Shown one piece after another: positions 9,841 through 21,785 of a DNA stretch of 64,000 bases. The notes under the pieces were generated by a model. That model was not told where the DNA came from, made no database searches, and saw nothing but the letters and a program-made list of their open reading frames with translations. A program made the translations under genes and the position numbers. How positions within the stretch are numbered: the first letter of the stretch is position 1; each line of letters opens with the position of its first letter. Source of the DNA: Rhyzopertha dominica (lineage: Eukaryota > Arthropoda > Insecta > Coleoptera > Bostrichidae); assembly GCA_025024175.1 (NCBI GenBank), contig QCXZ01000137.1, positions 8,184,001 through 8,248,000 of the forward strand. The letters run 5' to 3'.

Positions 9841-12800
9841 CCCCGATTTCCCTATTTTAAGGATTTGAGAAAGAACGCACATTTTAGGAAGATGAGGTTT
9901 AAAAGAAATAATAATACAGTGACACTTGCGTTTGTTTAATTGAATTTTGGCAATGGATTCAGAGGTCGTCAAACATCTTGAAATAGTCTAGTTCTCGATC
10001 TGATTGGTCCAGTACCACAACATTACTTCTGTAAAACGTGATGATTATTTTGTGTTATTAATAATATTATTGCATATTTATTTATTTATTTGAATTTTAC
10101 AGTGATGCATGCTGAAGTCAGTACCAGAAAAGCCTCGTATATTGGGGGGTTTCTACAGGTTAAATTAAACCTCAAACCTTTATTGAAACACGTAATTTCT
10201 TACTTACTAAAGTCTCTATCTATCTAATCTAAAGATTAATTAATCACTACATCCTGTTGCATCATGCCTCCTTTAATCGCAGCTGGAGCAGAAAGTAGAA
10301 GTGATCTTCATCGTTTTATCCAAACAACCTTGTACGAAATAAGGCTAAAGGACAACCACTCCTTATAATCACTGTTCTAGACAACCCTTAAGTGACGCTG
10401 ATGCCTATCTAATTCACATTGGCTACGCTTTGAATTCGGGGATTTTATTTCTAAATTAAGCCATTATTTGTTTCGTGCATGTAATATATAATAGGTAACC
10501 AAACGTTTAAATCTAGAAGGGACCATGATCGAGTATGGTTTGATTCTAATTAAACCATATATCAAAAGCTCTTATCACAATACTTAAAAAATCTAAATTT
10601 AGATTATGATTTCTATTTAAAAAAAAGAAATCAAAAAGGCTTTTTCGTCAAAAGACAGTTAAGTGCAATTTCTTTGTATTATGTATTTAATTAATTTCAA
10701 TTTAATTTAAAAAATGCTTTAAAAAATCGGGATTTGAAATTTGATATTACAGTTTCGAATACGTTTTCGGTTGCCGGGAATTAGAAACCCTATCCAGTAT
10801 TTTATTCTAGACGAATGGCATAAAAATGTTTATTGGCTTCCAAAATTTGCGAACAGAAGATTTAAAAAAACAGTTTTCGTCATCTATTAGAAAGAACCTG
10901 ATTATTTCCTAGGCAACAATGTAAATGCCGAATAATGAAGTCAAATGTTGCAAAAACAACTGGTCAGTCATTCTGCACATTTTAACATCATAGGGGGGGG
11001 GGGGGAATTGTTGAAGGAATGGTTCAAAGAATGTTGGATATGAGAACTGATTGCCTTGCAAGGCTACACATTGAGACACATGAGATTGATGAAACTTCCT
11101 AAAAGAAGGAGAAAATCTTACGAGCCTTCAGTAAAAACATGCTCCTACAGCATTACAGTTCAAGGGAATTTATTGCGCGAACGCCAATGTTCTCAGAAAA
11201 AAAAATAGAAGTCGTCCTAAGCAGAAGTACCCAAACCTGAAGAGCATTAGCGCCGCCTTCTGTGGAGTTCAAATATTCGAATCGACAATAAACCAAGTTT
11301 CATTGGAGGTGGTCAAACTCCGACTGGACCTCGTAAGTTGCTTTCGAGCGGAATAACAAACACATAAAGAACCAGATACTTAGCGAGTTCACGACTAGAC
11401 CCATTGCTTACACCAAAACGCAAGGATCGGCTTCGCCAGACAAAGTTACACGTTCATTTCGATGTACAGCCAGATCCCCGGAATTATGCAATATCTCAAA
11501 TGGCATCCGTAAAGAAGTTCGTATCTTAAGTTTATTAGAAACATCCGCGGAGTGCACACATTGTTTCGGATACGCCAGACATCAAAGAGCACGACGAAGT
11601 TTATTTGAAAGCGAAAATTTAAAATTCAATTCCGAAACGGCGCCGCATCTTGCGAAACGTAAAAACTTCCAGGCTATTTCTATAAGTGCACATATACAAC
11701 ATAAATTCAATACAAATGCACTCGATACACATCCGAGTCTGTAACTGAAAACTTCCGCTTTGTGTCGAACTCAGACGATATTCAATAACGCACTGACGAA
11801 ATTCTCACAATTCACTACATCAACAAAACGTTCGCAACACGCGAAAATGAAAGCATCAGACGAAATTAAATTCTTCCCGAGCTGCACGATGCAAATCGCC
11901 GGGCTGAATATGCGGATTGCTTCATCCCAACGCAATTTCGGAGGCTGCATTGTTCACCTCGTGGCCTTTCCATTATGGCAATCAAACTGACAATGGTAAA
12001 CTAATGAACGTTTTAGTCCGTTTTCGATGGTGATTAAGATTTTGGCAGCCTACAAGGTTCTGGATTAAAATTTATTGCCACATTCTCTTACATTCGGCAA
12101 GATTTCGCAAGCGCTATAACGAAATTGGGCAATATTCAAGAATTAAATGAGGAAGGCCAGGTCCGGCGTAAGGTTCCAGACGGAATCCTTCGTGCGACCC
12201 GTTTTGAAAATTTCTCGTATTAGTGTGACATACTCCTAGATGAAGTGTTAAAATTGAGATCAAGTGTAAGAAAGGCTGCTCTGGTTAAGGATAGTACCTT
12301 AACTGCCATTGGGAATAAAAATAACTGCATTTGGTTTAGAGTATCTTGTGTTACTGTGAGGCAATCGAGAGACTGAAAGAAAAGTGGATTTATGAAGAAA
12401 AAATGTTACATGATCGTAACAATTAGTAGAAATAGATAAAATTGTTACTCCTCCTGGATAATTAACTTACCTAAAACGGTATCTACTACTACAGTAATAA
12501 CGAACTCAAATACGTGTATGTAATGTTCGGCCATCCCGTTTATAAGAAATGACTCTTTTTTTAATATGCTAGCAACAAATGGTTCATCTAACATATTTTG
12601 AAGATGGGTGAGTGCATTTTTGTTTTCTTAGTTGTCCTATTATGTTATACAAAGTTCATATCTTATCTGAATCATCCATAACGTAGAGTGGAGCTTCTTG
12701 TTTATCCACATGAGGTGTATCCCATTACTACATTAATTAATTAAGCAGTAATGATCTGATTTTTGTCAAAGTTCCAATAATGGCGCAGTCAAAATTGGCT

Positions 12801-13129
12801 ATCATCTTTTGTTTCTCTAGATTATAGAATAAACGATATGGCATTTTTTTCCAGCTGCTTAAGGTATAATGCAGCTGTGTTTTTCTTTTTTCATTTCGTT
12901 TATAGTACTGAACTAATTTCTATGAAACTATAGTTGGTTATGCAATAGTTATGTACAAACCAAGTACTAGTTGTAGTTAAAAGTGTATGACAAAAAGTAC
13001 AACGCAGCAATGCTAACAATGAAGAGGGCAGACCGATAAAGAACGAGTAACTTCAGAACTGGTGCAATAAAACTTCGGTCATGAAGAAATGAGAATGCTA
13101 GAAGAGCTAATGAACACAGGGCTGGAACA
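9841..13129. other. Spacer without recognised genes
   Basis: Mostly AT-rich. A 13-14 base G run lies near 10,993-11,006. A somewhat GC-richer stretch at about 11,220-11,990 holds open but unrecognised frames (for example plus 11,760-11,990). No transposon or gene motif was found on either strand. Confidence 0.35.
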
Positions 13130-13560
13130 GGGATAACTACTGGAAAACTGAGAACTGGAGGCAATCGTGCCAGTTGAGACGATTGTAAAAAATTCTGAAT
13201 GAACACACCGCTGGGTCATTTTATCAAATGGTATGACAAAAATGTATTTTTTTTCTGGTTGGTAAACCTAGAAAAGACATTGGATCCTGTGCAAAGGTGG
13301 CAAGCTTGGAAACATAAAATGGAGGGGACGAGATGATATAAGAAAAAGATAATAGAAGACAAAAAGGTGCGAAAACAAGGGTGTTGGAAAAATATGTAAA
13401 AACAGAACTAAAATTTAAAATACCAAATAAATCCACGTAAGTAGAGAACCAACAAACGCAACGTACAGCTAGACAGTACAGAAACAGAAACGGTCGAATA
13501 TTTCAATACTTGGAAGTCGTGATAGAGAAAAGGAGTAGCCATAAATAAGACTGGAATGAT
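13130..13560 (+). pseudogene. Degenerate LINE reverse transcriptase fragment
   Basis: On the plus strand the reading FFWLVNLEKTLDPVQRW (13,246-13,297) matches the LINE motif 'FVDLEKAFDRVPR' around the first catalytic Asp, here partly altered. About 200 bp later ETVEY (13,487-13,501), then YLEVVIEKRS after a frame change, matches the 'ETVEHFKYLGVVI' segment found downstream of the RT core in RTE/R4-like and related LINEs. Sequence between and around is broken by stops and shifts. The two motifs in order and orientation support one 5'-truncated, internally deleted copy; clade is uncertain. Confidence 0.45.
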
Positions 13561-16500
13561 TGGCATACCACCCAATAAGGAACTGAGTAGTTAGTTAATA
13601 GCTTCATTCCAAACAACTATGACCTCGGGGTGAACATAATTAGTAAACCAGCAGACAGACCTCTTTAGAGCCGGCCCTGCACAAACTTCATCACATACAC
13701 NTCTCNTTAACGACGACACTCGTCGCAACACAGATGTCATTATCCGTCTGCCACACGGCCTCGGGTAATTTTTACGTCTTGAAGCCCCCATTCTCATATT
13801 CACTAGTGCATCATCAATCATGGTTAGTTCGTGTATTTTTGTGCACCATTTATCGTGGCGGGCGACGCCGCTGGTGAAAATAAAAGATGCGAAACTCTCC
13901 GCGGCACAAAAGGGGTTAGGGCTTGCTCCGGGCGCTGAAAAGTCACTCCATGAACGACGGGAAAGCGGCTAAGCTCCTTTTAATAGTGTGCTGTTGAACA
14001 AAATGATGTCGTGACGGGCCGGCTTGCACCTGGATAAACGGATTTTCGTTTTCGCGACGGAAAACTGGGGATTTCGTTGCGGATACCTCATAGGTCGTGA
14101 GGGAATGGGATGAGAACGTGCATACACAGGAGATATACCTATTAACTTTATGAAGCACAACGATAAAGCTTCTTATGGCGCCTTTTGCAAAAATGCAATT
14201 GGTATTTTCAGACAAGGGGAATAGAAAGGGTAAAAATATCACAACTATTCGGATCGGTTGTTCGTATATGAATTTGCTCTAACCTAGTTTCTCAGTATAT
14301 AACGATAAAAAGGCATGTTTATAGGTATAATCCGATTACTTTTATTATATTATTACTTATTAGATATCAAACTTACTATCTAGGGTTAACGATACGTGTT
14401 CCTACCACTTCATAGGCTACTATGGACTAGAAAACTGGATAACTCACCTGAAAAAAGAAGTTGATGTTAGAAAAAAAATACATAAAAACAATATATAATG
14501 TACATATACCATAATAAAAGTCCTATAATCCAACAGTTAAAGAAACCACTAAACTCAGGTTTCCTTTTAATATCATCGTTGTCAAAATAAAATAAGGCAT
14601 TTCCACATTTAACCAATTTGGTGTTGGTTGTTCCACAAAAGGACTAGCGAACACTACGTGGAATATATGAAAAATATGGCAATTTTAAGATTAGGCCTTT
14701 CCGCACATTAAAATAAAAATTATTGATAATCACATAGGTCTACTGCATTAATCATTTTAAAATAGCTTTTTTATTTCCAATGCAAAAACTGTTGAGCAGA
14801 AGAACGTGTGGATTAAGTTCACACATTACTATTTGTGCAAATCCAACAAAGGACAGAGATTTTTTTATATTTATGATTAACTTCAAGAATTATTCAAAAT
14901 GAAGTAAGCAGATGTGAAAAAATTCAAATCTGCTAAATGAGACCTATTTACAATAAACTTAACAGATTGTAATATTGACAGAAGCCCCACCATATATCGA
15001 TGGAAGGATTGTCAAAAACGCTTTTAACCAGTGAAGCACAAAAAATAAGTAAAATTAAGTGCCTAACCTAAGCGGCACAAATGAAAATTGACGACAGATG
15101 AATAAAAACGGCCCTATTAAAAATATTCTTAATTTAGCATAGGATACAAAAATGGAATTGAACTGGGTAGAACCCATAGAAAAAACATAACTTCAGTGTT
15201 CTTTTTGATATAGCTATACCCTGTATATAAACCGCAACAAATAGAGCAGATGCTCGAGTATTGTGATAAAATTATAAATTAATAGATATAGAAAACCGAG
15301 GCCACGCTCCTGGAGGTGGCAACTTTGCTTACGAAAGGTCTTCCAAGCACACAGGCATTACTTTGTATTAGCTAGGGAAAATTGTATTTATCATTTTAAT
15401 TATTTAGCGGAAAACTAGGAGACAAAAACTAAACAAAATTCCTGCACAGTTGTCCTCCAGACGAAACTAATCCAGCAGTGGTCTGTGTATGATCAAGGCA
15501 CACAAGGATGGGCGATAACATACACCGGTCAGGTAATCTACCGGTGTTAACACTACCCTGCGGCGGTACGTGACCCCCACACGACGGAACGGATTTGGTA
15601 ATGTCCCCAACAAAAATTAAAGTGGACGGACGGAGACTGTATTTGAACAGGGCGTTTTTTGCTGCAAGGTAAAAACTTGCATACACGAGAAGGTAATTCT
15701 GTTTTGCATAATTTTAAGGGAGAAGTTTTTTTAATGCATCCCAGTTAAACTGAACACGTTATGCATATTTTATAACATTTTGTAGGAGCGATCGGACACT
15801 AACATAAATCATATTTTATCATTCATAAGGAATGTAAAGAAAACTATAATATAACCAAATAAGGGCGAGACCATACCTTAAACCAAATGTTCTGCTCTTT
15901 GGCTCTCTTATTTGATGCCAGTCTAACGATTACTAGGCGATATGCTAAAAAAATCTCTCGTCTGGTGCATTAAAAATAAATTTGGCGAATTCTTATTTAG
16001 TAAAAATTGCTTTCAAAAAATCCGTTAAAGTGTAAAATACAGAAACATCAACCGAATCATAAAAGATGTATCTGCACCAACTGCAGTAAGTGAACAACCT
16101 GCCGTCACCACAACTTACACGTTTACTGGAGTATATTTCTACACTATGATGCCTGCTTCTATCTAAAACCAATATTCTTGATAAAAATTTGGTAAAGCTG
16201 TACAGAAGGATATACAAGTAATTGTCGTTCCATCTAAGAAACGAAAACTTTCATAAATATGTCAGCGACTCCCTTGGAGATAGGAACTTGACTAGAGATC
16301 TATTGTTAGATGCTCGGGTACGCGAGAAAGCAGATCCTACAGTTTGGCCTTTTCTAGAAAGGATCAGCAGGCAAAGTTCATGCTTTTTGCGTCTTCTGGT
16401 GCGCGGTGGTGGTGAAAATTATGACGAGAATTTAGTAATTTACAAGATACAAGCTACTTCCTCGATGTGAGTATCCAACTCCAACTGGNGAGAATGTTAG

Positions 16501-17090
16501 GGTAGATTGAACTCTAACCTTGGTTAACTTGATAATTGAGTAAAATATTAACCGAGAGATAACTAGCGTTGCACCAAAAATTGGAGGTGGTTTTAAGACA
16601 TAAATTTACGGAGTAACGTAACGTATTTCTACGAAATTTAAAACAGCCGTCTTTTGAGTTCTCATGCAGATCGGTGGTCATGTTATTTTGGTCCAGCTCG
16701 CGATAGAGTGCTTGATTAAGATTTTGCAGTTGGTTGATAAATGCGTTAAGATTCGCGTATTTGTTATGATGTAGTTCGCATACATTTCCCTGCATTTCTG
16801 AAAATGGTTAGTGTCGCGCTGACTGACATATAGTCACTAATCTATTTGATACTTCCTAAAGAGTAATTGGGTTAAAACATTAGTAACAAATAAATTGTAA
16901 AACTAGAGTGCTCGTAATTTCGGCAGTAGATTCAAGCAAGCTAGTCAATCATCAGCAAGTGCTCTCTTGGTTTCATGATTTTGTTTTCTTGTGCCGAGGA
17001 AAAATATTCGTCATGTCAATATTTTTACAAAACATCCAATACAGGTCAGCTTCGTAATTAACGAATCAGATGCCTCAGTATAAAATAAAG
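13561..17090. other. Spacer with GC-richer islands (about 13,600-14,230 and 15,430-15,690)
   Basis: No gene is recognised. The 13.6-14.2 kb island is open in overlapping minus-strand frames and carries two N bases; the 15.4-15.7 kb island has an 85-codon minus frame. None shows a family motif. The frame at plus 16,222-16,470 (82 codons) and the minus frame 16,514-16,795 (93 codons) are also unrecognised. Confidence 0.3.
14442..14460 (-). promoter_or_regulatory. Candidate recursive splice site
   Basis: On the minus strand CTTCTTTTTTCAG runs straight into GTGAGT (junction 14447/14448), an acceptor fused to a donor as at ratcheting points in long insect introns. No flanking exon is identified. 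Confidence 0.25.
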
Positions 17091-17630
17091 CACATCGATA
17101 CCATTGACGTGATTAAAGAGGACGCTTCCAACGTTTCACGAGCCTCCATTAGACAGATCATCCCCTGCGATTCCATATTGTCGAAAATATGCCGCCGGAT
17201 TTTATTGAAACGCCCCCGCTAATGACGGCGCGGCAGCGGCGACATCCCCGAAATCTCTGAATCGCGAACTGCCAGATAAGTTTTTGCCCCCTGCTCGGTC
17301 GCATGAACGGCGCGGAACTTCTTCGCAGTTCCTTAATAGTTTCAGCTGGATGTTACGAGCTTGTATTTATGTAAGCATCATTGCCAACAATGCTGCGGAG
17401 TATGTTATTCTGAAGGGGTTATTTGTTGCGTCTGGCGAGAAATGTCTCCATTGTGCAGCCGCGAGAGGGTGTCTTGTGGAATGTAGCGTGTAATTTCTGG
17501 ATTCTATCCGCCGCATCCGAACAGCCTTAATGGCATTCGAAAATTGCCGGTTTTGGCGAAGACATAAACATCACGGGCGCAGATGCTGCTCGGTTTCGGT
17601 TAGAGCAAAACATAATTATTAGAGGAGCGG
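17091..17630. other. GC-rich island, candidate regulatory DNA
   Basis: About 540 bp of clearly higher GC (for example GCCGCCGGATTTTATTG and GACGGCGCGGCAGCGGCGAC) sits between AT-rich flanks. The 69-codon plus frame inside has no recognisable motif. A TTTTATTG homeodomain-type core is present. Function as an enhancer is inference. Confidence 0.3.
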
Positions 17631-19080
17631 TATTTTTTCTTTTGCCACTGTTTGAAATGGTAAGCGCTTGGCGTAAATTTAATACTTGTTACACTATGGG
17701 TGGTCATTTTATTACCAGTGATCTACCTACATTGCCTGATCAAACATAAAAGCATCATGAACATTCCTTTTGTCTACCGCACACTAATAACACTTATCCA
17801 ACTGCTCAAAACAAGAAATCTTCGTTATTCAGTGTTTTAAATAACGTTTCGTTAGCGTCTTTATTCTCCTGTAAAATGTTGTAACGTTATCCATTACGAT
17901 TATTATGATTTTTAGAAAATTCGGTCATTTCTCCGATTTTTTTCGAAGCACACCTTAAACAGAATCGAACCACTTTGAACCGTGAAGACCTGCTTGTTTT
18001 TTTTTCGATAGGAGCTACAAATCCTGGTCATAGAATAAGAAATATTATGCAATTATAGTCTACGATTAATTCTTGTCATAAAACCCTTCAAAGACCACAG
18101 TAAAAAATACTGGAGACTTTGGCCCTTTTATGTCAAAATTTGTTGTTCCGAATCAGTTTTTAAACAAGATGACTGCTCGAAATCAACTTTTGCAGACTAC
18201 TTATCGAACCAATTTGCAACTAGACAGTTTGTTGACAGAAGGTTGTTGCATTGTCTTAAAATAAATAACAGAGTCATCCTGGACACATCAAAGGTATTAA
18301 CTACATTCATCGTATGAAATGATCAAAACTTGTACGGTTTAAATCGTGCTGACAACACTCCGAACTCAAAAGGGCTAGAATAGTTGTTGTGGCCAACGAC
18401 GATGAAATAGAGACCCTTCAGAGTTTGCATAAAGGAGATTTCTTCGGAAATGTTGTCAAATATCATAAGAGAAGTCAAATAGCAAAAATGTCAAGCCCAA
18501 AATGAGAAACGGTTAAGAGAATTCATGCATGACCTGTTGCAAAAGGAAAATGAAGATTTTCTCACTAAGGTAGTCGTAGTCTTCCACTTTCGGGTCCAAC
18601 ATAATGAAATAGATGTGGATGTGGATCCTTCTTATAAAGGAATCCGTAACTACTACAGCAAGTGTAGTTTGACTAGATGAAAATATCGACACTTTCAGTC
18701 TTTCATTGCTGACCACAGACCCCAATCTGTAAGTGCGATGAAATGAAACTTAATTTGAAGATGCTAGCGGCAAAGAACGTAGCCATTCAGGTCGTAATCA
18801 TTTCCGTCAGCTTACAAAGATAGTAAACAAAATCCATTGTCACGTTCCCTCCTAGAAACAGAGGAAAATAAACGCGAAAAGCGGCGTTCAAAAACGTTAA
18901 CTTTGACGCTTTGCACTTGTATCGTATAACCAAAATGACTCGTAACTAGGCAAAAGGAGAAGTCTTGTATCTTCCTCAGAATTCTAGTCCTTGATACATA
19001 ATTCATGGACAAAATGCATTCTGGAAAAACAATTGCAAAATTATCGACTTCTGTTACAGTCCAGATTAAACAACATGCGA

Positions 19081-19098
19081 GCAGCAGCAGCAGCAGCA
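19081..19098. repeat. (GCA)6 trinucleotide microsatellite
   Basis: Eighteen bases of perfect GCA repeat. On the minus strand it falls in a hydrophobic 97-codon frame (18,812-19,105) that starts with a poly-Leu run; that frame is most likely an artefact of the repeat. Confidence 0.9.
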
Positions 19099-19273
19099 CC
19101 TTCAAGCTTTGAGTTTCCTCGCATTACATAAATTTTAAAGGGGTTGTTTACCTATGGACTGCAGACTAATTACTAATTACATAGTAAAAAATAGCAAACA
19201 ATCACATTCATGATTCTAATGAGATAGAACAATATATTGTAGCATTGGTACACTATGTAATTCGGTAATGATT

Positions 19274-19292
19274 TGACCTGACCTGACCTGAC
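19274..19292. repeat. Interstitial telomere-type (TGACC)n run
   Basis: Nineteen bases of perfect TGACC, a rotation of CCTGA (complement of TCAGG). Confidence 0.7.
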
Positions 19293-21276
19293 TACTGAAA
19301 TTATTTCGAAGCGTCAAGTTGTAAAAATTCTGACATTATAGCAAATTATGAACGCCCTTGCATAGTATACAAATCGGGTAGTTATTTATTTCCGCATAAG
19401 AGATTTTGTAGAAGACCCTTCATGATTCAACTCTTCCTATAGAGTTTGAAGTTATTTCTAACGTTTAACAGGGGATAGATTTGCATTTCTTATTTGTTAA
19501 AAAATCTAACTAATTTGTGGGTTACCAAATTGCTGCTGGGTAGTGAAACGAATCAGACGGTCTGTCTAACGTCGCACAAGAATTTAAATGTTTAGTGGTG
19601 GAGTCTACATTTCGTCTTCTGGAACAACTAACATTCTTCAGTTGTATGGTGGATAATCCTAGCCTTTGTATAGCCCTGTATGATGATACATCTTATTATT
19701 TAACGATCAATCAACTGTTCCCATGCATTAACATAGTAGACCGCAGAAAGCTGATGACAAAAATGAAGCAGCTTCTCCAATTAACGAAGATCTGAGGTGG
19801 TCAAACTCTGAACACCTATGGCTATGAGGTATTTCGTACTTTAAATGTATCATCGACAAGAAGCTGTCATAAAACCCGTACCATGGTGTCAAATAGTCCA
19901 AAATTAACTCATTTTTGTCAACGTTATTTTCAGGCATACATAAAAATCAGTATCCATAATGCATGTAGCGATGCTTGCCTTCTTGAAATCCAAATAATTC
20001 AACACCTCTCGATTTCATGTGGCAACACTGCTCCAAAAGCTGATAAGCACACGACAATTTCATGCTGAAACGTGTGGTGTAGCGTACTGACAGGTAGACG
20101 CGCCTAATGTCGTCCCAGGCGGAATGGTCTTTGTTTCCGTACGTTACTCTGGAGAGTCGGAAGCTGTATCCCGATCCCGATGACGGCGTACCGGGTCGAT
20201 CATGTGTAATATGGGAAATGGAGGAACCGAGGGTTTGCATCAGGTGGCCGCTTATTGTTCCCGAAAGGGATGGATACTAAAACCGAACAACAGGGAATGA
20301 TTCTATGTGTGTGGAAAGCGCTATTGGCTTCGACGTTTCTGCATTCTCCATAATTACGTAAAAGAAATTTAGAGCTAGAATATTACTATGTAGAGACTTC
20401 TCCTTTACAACTACTTATCCTTTTTAGCCGTCGAAACACCCAAGCAGAAAATGTATTCCTCAATCTACCACCGGCAGCGTCGGAATGTGGTATTTCACCC
20501 GCATCTGCGTGCAACTCGGCTCTAACTGGAAGCTTTCGAAGTTCATTTACATATTTTCTGCATTCATTCATTATTTGTGTTCCGGCATCCAGCACCACAT
20601 CAAAGAGTTAAAGCCCATATAAAAGCGATTTAATAACTTCAAAGCTGCGTATTAATATTAACCAGCCCATAAAGGTTTTTTTACGTCAGACGCTGCAGGC
20701 TGGCGGAGTTTGATGCTACATCGAGATGAAGGGAAAGGTTTCAACGTAGCTGTAAGATTTCCGCTTTACGCATTCGACAAGCTTCTTTTTGAATGCTCAG
20801 CGCTAGAAAAACACCTGAAAGAACCACTAATATGTTTACGAAAAGACAAAAAAAACATCACCAATAATATAGTAATATGGAAAACAAGAAAAGATTTAAT
20901 AGGTTTTATGCTCGTTGATATCTAATGCAGCTAATAGTTTTTAGATTTGCGGTAGGCGTCTAATCTATTCTTATCAGGTCTCTAAGGTTCTTATACCTCG
21001 TAATGCAACACCCTGAAATTATCACTTTCAACCCAACCTAATAATAATCATAATAATTTAATTTCTTACAGGTTAAAACCCAACCCTAAATAGGAAACAC
21101 AAAGAAAATTACGTAACTATCAATTCAAAATGTCAAAGAAGAAGCTCAATATTCCTACACTTTCCATATTTTCTCCACCGATTTGACATTTATGTAACAA
21201 TCTTCCTCAATTAATTTAAACTGGTGGCATAGTATATTTTTGTTTGAAGACTTCCGTTTCAGTTTCGGAGCTACTT

Positions 21277-21310
21277 CTGAGGAAGACACCGACATGACTG
21301 TCGAAACGTC
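21277..21310 (+). ncRNA. Second hammerhead-like core (CTGAGGA, stem, GAAAC)
   Basis: CTGAGGA at 21,277-21,283 is followed by one A, a 4-bp stem GACA/TGTC (285-288 with 299-302) and GAAACGTC at 303-310. The layout is the same as at 8,976-9,007 on the minus strand, including the single extra base before the stem. Downstream GTC-AA-GAC could form a tiny stem III. No PLE coding sequence is seen beside this copy. Confidence 0.35.
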
Positions 21311-21364
21311 AAGACCAAACAAGCAACGTGGTAGCCAAAAAACAAGATGTCAGCATAATATACA

Positions 21365-21785
21365 TTAGGTGTTAACAGCTAAAATTATACCATCTATAAC
21401 ATAAGGAAAAACTATTATGTTTTGTTTTCTTGCACAAATAACTACATTACACTTATCAATATCCAAAGTTAAGCAATTATTATAACACACAGCTCTCGTT
21501 ACTGCATTTATGTCTCTCGAAAGCGCTACACATTCCTTGCCCAACCTGCTATACAATTTTAGATCGCCTGTACATAACGAATTATTACCTCTAGTAACTA
21601 ATTTGCAAGTAACACTAAAGAGTCTGAAAAGAAAGCTTATCTTTTGCAGAAGTATGGACATGTCATCTATATCAAATACGAGTACCTTGCGAAATTCCCT
21701 ATAAACAACATCTACTTGGCACCTTTCATCAGTAGCTTTAGCCACATATTGTGATATGCAAGTCGCGTCGAATACTATGGAACGC
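21365..21785 (-). pseudogene. LINE reverse transcriptase fragment with internal deletion
   Basis: A continuous minus-strand frame of about 135 codons reads FDATCISQYVAKATDERC, QVDVVYREFRKVLVFDIDD, LLQKISFLF, then GDLKLYSRLG, DINAV, YNNCLTLDIDKCNVV and RKQNIIVFPYVIDG. These blocks match, in order, non-LTR retrotransposon RT: the 'VVYTDFSKAFD-VDH' motif, the 'ADDLKLYS' motif and the 'NLLNVDKC' segment. The frame skips the 'GVPQGS-LGPLLF' block and joins directly to GDLKLY, so the first two residues of the ADD catalytic triad are gone. It is therefore a deleted, inactive copy. The clade is Jockey/CR1-like; I cannot be more exact. It uses a TTG/GTG-type opening, so no true start is present. Confidence 0.75.

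Larger units (their letters stand above)
17631..21240. other. Spacer without recognised genes
   Basis: AT-rich except for about 20,060-20,600, where overlapping minus frames (97 and 70 codons) are open but unrecognised. The stretch contains a (GCA)6 microsatellite and a short telomere-type run listed separately. Confidence 0.35.

Noticed and set aside
18812..19105. 97-codon minus frame with an N-terminal poly-Leu that mimics a signal peptide
   Set aside because: The Leu run is the translation of the (GCA)6 microsatellite; the rest is unrecognised.
11305..19808. 15-base direct repeat GAGGTGGTCAAACTC at 11,306 and 19,794
   Set aside because: About two chance 15-mer matches are expected between any positions in 64 kb, and the flanks do not align.
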